A stretch of DNA of 64,000 nucleotides from Bacteroidota bacterium (GTDB lineage: Bacteria; Bacteroidota; Bacteroidia; J057; JADKCL01): NCBI GenBank assembly GCA_016718825.1, contig JADKCL010000005.1:186001-250000 (forward strand). The letters are read 5' to 3'. The notes below the pieces were generated by a model. It saw only the letters and a program-made list of their open reading frames with translations. It searched no databases and was not told the origin of the DNA. Below, one piece after another: positions 41,337-48,824 of the stretch (position 1 is the stretch's first letter; each line of letters starts with the position of its first letter). The translations under genes and the position numbers were made by a program.

Positions 41337-42116
41337 ATGAAGGTGTTTCGAATTTGGATCATCGTGGTTTTGGGGATACTTGGCGCTGGAGACCTCCTGG
41401 CCCAAGCCGAATTACCTTTGCCCAAGACCCGACCCGAGGCGCCGCCGGCGCCGGAAATGGAGGGTCCGCAATTCGGAATCCGGTTTGGTTATCAGCTTCA
41501 GTTTGCCTCCAAAAACTACGTTCGGGCGCAGAATTACAGCTTTTTTGAAGCCGGACATCATTTGGGATATGGCGCCTACATCAATCTGAAGGCCGACAAT
41601 GGCGTCCAGTTTTCTCCTTATTTTGGATTGGAGCATGTCTTTTGGCCCAAAAGCGGCGGCTACGGAACGGATTGCGCCTTGGACAGCTTCCCGACTTTCA
41701 TGGCGGTGAACGATACTTTGCCCGGTCGCGACTTTCGGTTTTACAACCTGGTTTTCGAACCGGCTTTCAAGTTCTACATCCGCCGGATGTCTGTTTTTCT
41801 GAAGCTGCAGCCGATGTTCAGCTACAATATTCAGCGGAAAGTCGAGCAATACACCCATCATTGCGGCGTTTTGCCCAATCCGCAGTTTGTCGATTATGCC
41901 CCCAGCGAATTGCGTGACCATTCGAAGTTGAACTTTTCCTTGGGTGCGGGCATCGTCAAGGAAGTGAAATTGCCCGGCGGTTCAGGCCTCGCCTTGGAGC
42001 CCGGCGTGAAACTGATGCTCAGTCGCTTGCTCCACGTGCAGGAACAAAACTCTGAAGGGCTTGACTTCACCTTGTATCCCTGGGGATTTTACCTCAATCT
42101 CAGCTTTTTCAAATAA
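41337..42116 (+). CDS. Outer-membrane beta-barrel protein
   Basis: 259 residues from MKVFRIWII (frame open from 41313). Signal peptide ends LLAQ; a Pro/Glu-rich linker (LPKTRPEAPPAPEME) is followed by amphipathic strands (FGIRFGYQLQFASKNYV, HHLGYGAYINLKADNGVQFSPYFGLE) and a terminal strand ending YLNLSFFK with the usual C-terminal aromatic. Size fits an 8- to 10-strand barrel of PorT/OmpA-like type. Substrate or role unknown. Confidence 0.8.
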   Translation: MKVFRIWIIVVLGILGAGDLLAQAELPLPKTRPEAPPAPEMEGPQFGIRFGYQLQFASKNYVRAQNYSFFEAGHHLGYGAYINLKADNGVQFSPYFGLEHVFWPKSGGYGTDCALDSFPTFMAVNDTLPGRDFRFYNLVFEPAFKFYIRRMSVFLKLQPMFSYNIQRKVEQYTHHCGVLPNPQFVDYAPSELRDHSKLNFSLGAGIVKEVKLPGGSGLALEPGVKLMLSRLLHVQEQNSEGLDFTLYPWGFYLNLSFFK

Positions 42117-42193
42117 TTGAGAATGGAAAATGGAGAATTGAGAATGAAGCCAATGTGTTCATTCTCAATTCTCCATTCTGAATTCTCCATTCC
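42117..42193. repeat. Phrase repeat forming a 20-bp-stem hairpin between convergent genes
   Basis: GAGAATGGAAAATGGAGAATT-style words on one side and their complement on the other; AATGGAGAATTGAGAATGAA (42129-42148) pairs perfectly with 42158-42177 around a 9-nt loop. It fills the gap between two convergent genes and could stop transcription both ways, although it has no T-run. It uses the same words as the 12719 repeat. Confidence 0.8.
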
Positions 42194-42769
42194 CTACGCG
42201 TTGATTCCGTGCGCACGCAAGAGCGCCACGAGGCCGTCTTTGTAGCCTTGGCCGATGGCCTTGAACTTCCACTCGCCGTTGCGGCGGTAGAGTTCGCCGA
42301 CGACGAGGCTGGTCTCGACGGAAAAGTCCTCGCTGAGGTCATAACGGATGATTTCCGCATTGCTCGACAAGTCGACCAAGCGGATATAGGCATTTTGGAC
42401 TTGTCCGAAGTTTTGACGGCGTGACTCGGCTTCGTGGATGCTCGCGGTGAAGATGACCTTTTCGACGCTTTGCTCGATTTGGCCGAGGTTGACCAAGATC
42501 ACTTCGTCGTCGCCATCGCCATCGCCGGTGAGGTTGTCTCCCGTATGCTCGACGGCACCGTCGGGGCTTTTGAGGTTGTTGTAAAAGACAAAGTGGCTGT
42601 CGCTGATGACTTTGCCACCGCCGTCGGTGAGGAAAAGCATGACATCCAAGTCAAATGCAGCACCGGAAAAGCTCTGTGTATCCCAGCCGAGGCCGGCTTG
42701 AATCTTGTTGATACCGGGTGATTCTTGCGAGAGGCTGACGTTTTGGCCTTTTTGGAGATTAATTGCCAT
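42194..42769 (-). CDS. terD: TerD-family calcium-binding protein
   Basis: 191 residues, cytoplasmic. TerD domains bind calcium and are linked to tellurite resistance and general stress. Signatures are INLQKGQNVSLSQ, FDLDVMLFLTDGGGKV, NLTGDGDGDDEVILVNL with the acidic calcium loop, and ELYRRNGEWKFKAIGQGYKDGL. Length is normal. Usually it sits with terA, terB, terC or terZ; here it is alone, so a classical tellurite operon is absent. Confidence 0.95.
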   Translation of the reverse strand: MAINLQKGQNVSLSQESPGINKIQAGLGWDTQSFSGAAFDLDVMLFLTDGGGKVISDSHFVFYNNLKSPDGAVEHTGDNLTGDGDGDDEVILVNLGQIEQSVEKVIFTASIHEAESRRQNFGQVQNAYIRLVDLSSNAEIIRYDLSEDFSVETSLVVGELYRRNGEWKFKAIGQGYKDGLVALLRAHGINA

Positions 42770-42875
42770 TTTCTTTGTGATTTTTGATGATTTCCAGTTT
42801 TCGAAAACGATGCAAAATTAGCGATAAGGGTTGGGATTTGCCAATGGGCAACGCAACAGAAAGCCGTCCGGAGAT

Positions 42876-43856
42876 TTAGATATTCTCAAAATATTCAAAC
42901 CCGTCGATGATGTCCAAAAAGACGCCGTCATACCCCGCGTGAAGGATTTTGGTGAGGTAGCTGTCACTTTGGCCAAAAAGGATGGCCTTCCATTCGCTAT
43001 GCCAATACCAGACCTTGTAATTGCCTTTCCATGCCGAATTTTCCTTGCGGAGCCATTCGGGATTGCCGTATTTCCAGTCGGGATTCCAATAGTAGCGGTA
43101 TTCTTCGGCCTCGCCGATGCTCATGTAGCAGATCACCAAACGGCGACCGCCATTGGCTTTGTCGCGCAGGGATTCGACCTCGGCTTGGGTGAATTCTGAT
43201 CCGTCATTGAAAAACAGGTCCATCAACAACAGGTCATAATTGGTGGCTCTGACCGCATCGATATAGGCTTGGCGCGTCGCAAATTGTGCGGGATTGATCA
43301 GATAAAGATAGTTCTGGATTTGAGCGAGTTGGAGAATCGTATCCGCATTGACATGGTGCGGCTGTCCGGGATAAGCCGCGATCGCATCCAAGTCGCGGCG
43401 GTCTGCGGCATATCCGATGTAGCCTTTGGCGTCATTCTGCGCATAGCTGTCATCGACATTGGAGGGACTGCTGCAATAGTCGGTGACCAGGATCGGCAGG
43501 CCGGCAGCCTTTCCCTTGTCTAAAAATTCCTCGACGTACAGGCGGTCGGGTTCCGGCGTGGCTTGATCGTCTTTGTTGTAGCCATAGTGCAGATCTTCCC
43601 GGCTGATGCCGCTGATCGCAGCAACATAATTCGTTGCCAAGGGCCCACTTGCATCCTCCGTCGTCGACAGCAACTCCTGTCCATTTTGGGGAATGACAAT
43701 GAAGTCTGCGTCCCGCTGACGGGCATTCACCGAAATTTCAGTCACCAACGCGCGCATTTCTGCCCGAAAGTCAATTCCAACGGGTGCTTTGTCCTTTTTG
43801 CAGGCTGCAAAAAACGATAACAAAACAGCCCAAACTGCCCAGTGGAATACTTTCAT
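42876..43856 (-). CDS. GH114-type endo-alpha-1,4-polygalactosaminidase-like lipoprotein
   Basis: 326 residues from MKVFHWAVW (frame open to 43898). Lipobox FFAAC. The TIM-barrel motifs of GH114/TM1410 proteins are present: DFIVIPQNGQELL, VTDYCSSPSNVDDSYA, NYDLLLMDLFFNDGSEFT, RRLVICYMSIGEAEEYRYYW and AGYDGVFLDIIDGFEYF, with the acidic residues expected at the active site. Relatives cut galactosamine-rich exopolysaccharides. It follows the DUF4249 gene by 38 bp and may be in its operon. Confidence 0.88.
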   Translation of the reverse strand: MKVFHWAVWAVLLSFFAACKKDKAPVGIDFRAEMRALVTEISVNARQRDADFIVIPQNGQELLSTTEDASGPLATNYVAAISGISREDLHYGYNKDDQATPEPDRLYVEEFLDKGKAAGLPILVTDYCSSPSNVDDSYAQNDAKGYIGYAADRRDLDAIAAYPGQPHHVNADTILQLAQIQNYLYLINPAQFATRQAYIDAVRATNYDLLLMDLFFNDGSEFTQAEVESLRDKANGGRRLVICYMSIGEAEEYRYYWNPDWKYGNPEWLRKENSAWKGNYKVWYWHSEWKAILFGQSDSYLTKILHAGYDGVFLDIIDGFEYFENI

Positions 43857-43894
43857 GCCTTCACGACCCTCGATTTGACCACAATTTCGATCCG

Positions 43895-44773
43895 TCAAGG
43901 CACCAATCCAAATGTCGCCGCATAGCCGGCAAAAATTCCCATTCCCGGGGTCATGTTGCTGTGGATCAACACCGGTTCCGAAAACGGATTGAAGCCTGTC
44001 GTAGTGTAAGCAGTAAGCGTTTTCGTGTACAAAAAATAGGATTCGGAGACCGTCGACAGCCCGAAAATCAGCACGGAAGCAGTCGCGTGTTCATCGCTTT
44101 GCATCTGCACTTTGATCGTGCGGGTATTCCCGTCAAACGTTGCGTCGTCAAACAAAACGCCATTCGAATTGATGTCATAAGAAAGGATCGGATCTTGCAC
44201 CAACACGTATGCCGGACCAAAATAGACCATCGTATCCCCGAATTCAATGATGGTATCCAAGCGGTAGATATTGAGGATGTAGAAATTCTTTTCGCCGGGC
44301 CGGTCCGTGATTTTGAAGCTGAATTCGCCAGAATGACCGTCGTATTGGTTGTAGGAAACGGAATCGCGCCAAGCCATGTCAAAGGCGGTCGTGGGTGCCG
44401 GCACGACATCGGTTCCGGTAACATCTGCAAAGCCTGGCGCGGAGGCGCGCAGCGTATAGGAGCGCCCAGCCACAGGATGCGTTCCCAACACGGCTTTGTA
44501 CACATCATCGACCTCGTGGCGCAGGGTGTCAATGACATTTCCGCCTTCCAAAATCAGAATGGTGGCGTTGGTGACCGCCGCGGGTGGCGTGGAAACCTGG
44601 ATGCCTTGACTTTTGGTGACGCTTGCGGCCCAAGTGCTGTCGGGCGTAAATGTGCTGTTGACCACCAACACCGGATCTTGGTCCGGCAGGTCAATCTCGA
44701 TGATTTGTTCGCAGCGGGCAAACCAAAGCGATAGGGCAAAAAGCAGGGCGATATTTTTAGCGAATGATTTCAT
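43895..44773 (-). CDS. DUF4249 lipoprotein, partner of TonB receptor
   Basis: 292 residues with lipobox WFARC at residue 21, then EQIIEIDLPDQDPVLVVNSTFTPD, the start typical of DUF4249. The family is usually encoded next to a TonB-dependent receptor with an N-terminal carboxypeptidase-like domain, as here (5 bp downstream of it). It is probably an outer-membrane lipoprotein that caps or feeds the receptor, but its ligand is not known. Confidence 0.9.
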   Translation of the reverse strand: MKSFAKNIALLFALSLWFARCEQIIEIDLPDQDPVLVVNSTFTPDSTWAASVTKSQGIQVSTPPAAVTNATILILEGGNVIDTLRHEVDDVYKAVLGTHPVAGRSYTLRASAPGFADVTGTDVVPAPTTAFDMAWRDSVSYNQYDGHSGEFSFKITDRPGEKNFYILNIYRLDTIIEFGDTMVYFGPAYVLVQDPILSYDINSNGVLFDDATFDGNTRTIKVQMQSDEHATASVLIFGLSTVSESYFLYTKTLTAYTTTGFNPFSEPVLIHSNMTPGMGIFAGYAATFGLVP

Positions 44774-44778
44774 AAAGC

Positions 44779-47142
44779 TCAGAATTTGAAGCGGTAAGCA
44801 ACGGATGGAATGATCGGGAAAAGGCTCACCTGCTTGAGCACGCGCAATCCCGTGCGCGGGTCGTTGTCAAAGTACAGGAAGTAGGGATTGCGACGGCTGT
44901 AGGTGTTGTACACGGAAAATGACCAGGTGCGCGTGAACCTTTTCAGCTCCTTGTTGAGGTTGAGGCTCAGGTCGAGGCGGTGGTAAGGATTCAAGCGATA
45001 GCCATTCCGCGAAGAGATATAATCCACGGTTGTCGGATACCCGAGTTGGCTCAGTTGATTCATCGCATTGCCTTGGTAACTCGCCACGGGAAGCGTGGTC
45101 GCATTCCCCGTGCCAAAGACCCAAACCAGGCCGACGTCCACCTTTTTGTTGAATTCGTGCGCAATCACCAAGGAGGCGTCATGCCGCCGGTCATATTTGT
45201 AGGGGTAAACATTGCCGTGGTTCAATTCCTCGAATTTGCGCTTGTTCCAGCTCAAGGTATAGCCGATCCATCCCGTCGTCTTCCCGAATTTCTTTTGCAG
45301 GAAAAATTCGGAGCCGTAGGCCCAGCCGTTTCCTTGGACGACTTTGGTTTGCCAATCGCTGCTTTCCGTGAAAAATGCCGCTCCTTCTTTGTATTCGACG
45401 AGGCCGGTCATGTATTTGTAGTAGCCTTCGACGCTGAATTCCAGGCCTTGATCCTTGAATGTGCGGGCGATGCCGACGGCACCTTGGTAAGCGGTCTGTG
45501 GCGTAATGGTTTTGGTACTCGGCACCCAAAGATCGGTTGGCAAGCCGACGCTCGCATTGGTGAGCAGGTGCACATATTGGTACATGGTCGAGAAGGAGGC
45601 CTTGGCTGCCCAGTTTTCGTCGATCATCAAGCGGTAACTGAGGCGCGGTTGCAGTGAACGGTAAAATTCGCCATCGACCAAAAACCCGGAGGCATGAAGG
45701 CCCAAATTCATCTTTTGGCGGCTGCCGATCTTAAAATCGTCTTCGATATAAACCCCGAATTCATTGGCATTGATCGGCGTTGCGCCCAGGACCGTGTCGA
45801 TGTTGAATCCGCCCGATTCAATCACCAAATTGCTCACGCCCGGGGTGTATCTGTGGTTGATGCCGTAGCCGCCAAAACGCACAAAATGGTTGGGTGATGG
45901 ATACCAATCAAAATCCGCCTTGCCATTCCAATCCCGGATGCCGGAATCGTAGCCCAATGCAAAGCGGTTGGTGATGGTTTGGCCATTCGCAGTTTCTGAA
46001 TCGGATTGGTCAGCGCCGACTCTGAAACGGAAGGTGCTGTAGGTCGCGGCAAAATTGGCGAATAGCTTGTCGTTGAAGAGGTGGTTCCAGCGCAAGGCTG
46101 CAATTTTGTTGCCCCATCCCAGATCGAATTTCGTTTGGGAAGCATATTCGATTCCGTTGAAATTCTCGGTTTGCTTGTCCGAGAGGTAGGCTTTGTCGTT
46201 GCCGCCATAGAAGCTGGCATAGAGGCGATTTTTGTCGTTGAAGCGGTGATTGACCTTGGCAACGGCATCGTAGAAGTAGTAGCCGGCGCGGGTGTTGCCG
46301 CCGGAGGATGCCGCGATCAGTGGTTGCGCCAACAGGTCAATGTAGGTGCGGCGCGCGGAGACCATCAGCGAAGTTTTGTCCTTCCAAATCGGCCCTTCGA
46401 TGGTGAGCTTGGATGCGACAATGCCTACGCTGCCTTCGCCATGCCACTTTTTCATGTTGCCGTCCTTGAGGCTGATGTCAATCACAGAACTCAAGCGACC
46501 GCCATACCGGGCTGGAAATCCGCCTTTGATCAGGCTCACGTTGCTGATCGCATCCGCCGGAAACACCGAGAAAAATCCGAACAGGTGGGAAACATTGTAA
46601 ACCGGAACGCCGTCGAGCAAAATGAGATTTTGGTCAGGACCGCCACCGCGCACATAAAATCCTGTACTGCCTTCGTTGCCCGATTGCACGCCGGGAAGCA
46701 ATTGCAGGGCTTTGATCACGTCCACCTCGCCCATGAGCGCCGGGATTTTTTTGATCATTTCCACCGGCACATCGATTTGGCTCATCTGCGAATTTTCAGC
46801 GATGTCCTTTTCGCCAGTGATTTGAACGTCGTCCAATTGCACGCCCTCGGGCTCGAGGGCTACCGTGATTGTGGTATCGCCTTTGAGGCTGAACCCGGTC
46901 GTAAACGTTTTGTAGCCGACATAGGAGCAGGAAAGCGCAACGTCACCACCTTCCGTGGTAATGCTGTAAAATCCGTAGGCGTTTGTGATCGCGCCTTCTT
47001 TCCGTTGCGGGTCAAAAACACGGGCGCTGATGAGCTTTTCGCCGGATTGGGCATCAGTCACGAAGCCGCTAATTGTAAATTTCTGGGCGTTGCTGCTGAA
47101 CCACAACAGGCAAAACAATACCAAAAGAGAGATTTTTTTCAT
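44779..47142 (-). CDS. TonB-dependent receptor with carboxypeptidase-regulatory-like N-domain
   Basis: 787 residues: signal peptide ending SNAQ, a CarboxypepD_reg-like domain (FTISGFVTDAQSGEKLISARV, about 22-105), plug (VDVIKALQLLPGVQSGNEGSTGFYVRGG, NLILLDGVPVYNVSHLFGFFS, about 130-240) and a barrel ending SLFPIIPSVAYRFKF with the terminal aromatic. It forms an operon with DUF4249 and possibly GH114. This class imports unknown, often non-glycan, substrates. Confidence 0.94.
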   Translation of the reverse strand: MKKISLLVLFCLLWFSSNAQKFTISGFVTDAQSGEKLISARVFDPQRKEGAITNAYGFYSITTEGGDVALSCSYVGYKTFTTGFSLKGDTTITVALEPEGVQLDDVQITGEKDIAENSQMSQIDVPVEMIKKIPALMGEVDVIKALQLLPGVQSGNEGSTGFYVRGGGPDQNLILLDGVPVYNVSHLFGFFSVFPADAISNVSLIKGGFPARYGGRLSSVIDISLKDGNMKKWHGEGSVGIVASKLTIEGPIWKDKTSLMVSARRTYIDLLAQPLIAASSGGNTRAGYYFYDAVAKVNHRFNDKNRLYASFYGGNDKAYLSDKQTENFNGIEYASQTKFDLGWGNKIAALRWNHLFNDKLFANFAATYSTFRFRVGADQSDSETANGQTITNRFALGYDSGIRDWNGKADFDWYPSPNHFVRFGGYGINHRYTPGVSNLVIESGGFNIDTVLGATPINANEFGVYIEDDFKIGSRQKMNLGLHASGFLVDGEFYRSLQPRLSYRLMIDENWAAKASFSTMYQYVHLLTNASVGLPTDLWVPSTKTITPQTAYQGAVGIARTFKDQGLEFSVEGYYKYMTGLVEYKEGAAFFTESSDWQTKVVQGNGWAYGSEFFLQKKFGKTTGWIGYTLSWNKRKFEELNHGNVYPYKYDRRHDASLVIAHEFNKKVDVGLVWVFGTGNATTLPVASYQGNAMNQLSQLGYPTTVDYISSRNGYRLNPYHRLDLSLNLNKELKRFTRTWSFSVYNTYSRRNPYFLYFDNDPRTGLRVLKQVSLFPIIPSVAYRFKF

Positions 47143-47277
47143 GCAGGAGATCGATCAATCAAGCAATTGAGGGCAAAGTTGGGCAAGCCGATTCGGCCAA
47201 GTTAGGTCAAAATTTTGACCAAGGTCTTCCGGGGGTTCTTTCTTTTTCACCGGTTATTTGATGAGATTACCGGTCAA

Positions 47278-48036
47278 ATGGTTGCACAAGAGATAATTTT
47301 CTGGTTGATCGTCGGTTGGATCGCCGTTGCGGTGGGGACATTCGTGGCCCTGCAATTCGTGGCTGCGCCTTATGGCCGGCACGTCAAACCGGGTTGGGGG
47401 CCCACGGTTTCCAATCGGCTGGGATGGCTCCTGATGGAAATGCCGGGGTTGATCTTGGTGCCGTTACTTTTTTTTCTGGGCAATGGCGAAAAATCGATCG
47501 TGCATTACGTTTTGGTCGGCTGCTATGTCGCGCATTACATCCACCGTGATCTGATTTACCCGTTTCGCACGAAAACCCAAGGCAAACGCATGCCGATCGC
47601 GATCATGTCTTCGGCGATTTTCTTCAACTTGGTCAATGGCGGCATTCTCGGCGGATGGCTGGGCAACTATGCGACTTATCCTGAAAATTGGTTCCTGTCA
47701 CCGCAGTTTCTGATCGGTGCCGTCCTGTTTTTGGTGGGGGCCGTGATCAATTTGCATTCGGATACGGTATTGTTGCGCTTGCGCAAGCCTGGCGAAACAG
47801 GTTACAAGATTCCCAAGGGCGGCATGTTCAGGTTTGTGAGTTGCCCGAATCTCTTGGGAGAAGTCGTCGAATGGATCGGATTCGGGCTGATGGGCTGGAA
47901 CATCGCGACCTTGAGCTTCGCCGTCTGGACGGCTGCCAATGTTTTGCCACGAGCGATCGACCATCATCGCTGGTACTTGGACAAATTTCCCGATTATCCC
48001 AAGGAGCGGAAGGCAGTTGTGCCGTTTTTGTGGTAG
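47278..48036 (+). CDS. Steroid 5-alpha-reductase-like membrane enzyme
   Basis: 252 residues from MVAQEIIFW (frame open from 47215), close to the length of animal SRD5A proteins. Six to seven spans. Family motifs: PYGRHVKPGWGPTVSNRLGWLLMEMPG near 32-58, HYIHRDLIYPF, then INLHSDTVLLRLRK, GYKIPKGGMFRFVSCPNLLGEVVEWIGF and the C-terminal PKERKAVVPFLW. NADPH-dependent reduction of a 4-ene ketone is the known activity of the group; the natural bacterial substrate is unknown. Confidence 0.9.
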   Translation: MVAQEIIFWLIVGWIAVAVGTFVALQFVAAPYGRHVKPGWGPTVSNRLGWLLMEMPGLILVPLLFFLGNGEKSIVHYVLVGCYVAHYIHRDLIYPFRTKTQGKRMPIAIMSSAIFFNLVNGGILGGWLGNYATYPENWFLSPQFLIGAVLFLVGAVINLHSDTVLLRLRKPGETGYKIPKGGMFRFVSCPNLLGEVVEWIGFGLMGWNIATLSFAVWTAANVLPRAIDHHRWYLDKFPDYPKERKAVVPFLW

Positions 48037-48090
48037 GATAATTATGGACGCAGTTGCCTGCCCAAATGCGATTTTTCTGCAAATTCGAGG

Positions 48091-48657
48091 ATGATTCACC
48101 GTTTGCCTGAGCCTGATTACGAACGTTTGGAATTTAAACCCAATTACGTTTTGCGGTTCGTATTGGCTTGGTTGGTGATCGCCGTTGGCATTTATTGGAT
48201 GCTCGACAAGCAACTGGTTTATTCGGTGATGGATGTGCTTGGGCTTCACAAAAGTGTGAGTTTGCGCATTGCCTACGCCTTCATGCCTTGGTATTTTCTC
48301 GGAGCAGCCTATTCGCTCAAGGGCAAATACCTACAGTTTGACCGACAAACTGGCGAAATTCAGACCACTTGGGGCATTTCGGGTATTATTGCGCCGTGGA
48401 AAAGGGCGGGCAGCTTTGCCGTAGACGGGCAAATTTTGTTTGAATACTGCGAATTAGACCTTCGGCCATTGTGTGTGGTTTCCTATCGTTCGACTGACCA
48501 AGATGTTTGGCAACCCTTGCATGTCTATAACGGTTGGGACGATGCCCATTCCGCGGCAGAAATCATCCGGAAATGGGAGCCGCGGCTCCAGGTCGAGGAA
48601 TTTCAGGAGCAGACGATGGCTGCAAAACTGAAGGATCTGAAGCCTTTGGTGAGTTGA
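48091..48657 (+). CDS. Membrane protein of unknown function (two spans, PH-like tail)
   Basis: 188 residues. Two spans (VLRFVLAWLVIAVGIYWML and SLRIAYAFMPWYFLGAAYSL) are followed by a soluble beta-rich domain (KGKYLQFDRQTGEIQTTWG, CVVSYRSTDQDVWQPLHVY) with the look of a bacterial PH-like domain; this is a guess. It follows the steroid reductase-like gene by 54 bp. Confidence 0.65.
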   Translation: MIHRLPEPDYERLEFKPNYVLRFVLAWLVIAVGIYWMLDKQLVYSVMDVLGLHKSVSLRIAYAFMPWYFLGAAYSLKGKYLQFDRQTGEIQTTWGISGIIAPWKRAGSFAVDGQILFEYCELDLRPLCVVSYRSTDQDVWQPLHVYNGWDDAHSAAEIIRKWEPRLQVEEFQEQTMAAKLKDLKPLVS

Positions 48658-48732
48658 TGGATGATTTGATTAGAGTCCAAGTTATTTTGTTTAATCAATT
48701 GAATAATAATGAACTATGGATTTATTGTTCAT

Positions 48733-48766
48733 TTTGGTCGGGTAATGTTTCTGCAAAGTAGGTTTG
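48733..48766 (+). promoter_or_regulatory. Promoter of the SprB-repeat adhesin gene
   Basis: TTTG (48733-48736), a 22-bp spacer and TAGGTTTG (48759-48766) match the Bacteroidota consensus exactly. Transcription would begin near 48772, giving a leader of about 53 nt. Confidence 0.65.
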
Positions 48767-48824
48767 GGCAATTTGCGCCACCGCCGCAACTTTGAGCAAA
48801 CAATTCACAAAACATTTCACCAAA

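Noticed and set aside
46081..47205. 374-residue plus-strand open frame
   Set aside because: Antisense to the plug and barrel of the TonB receptor.
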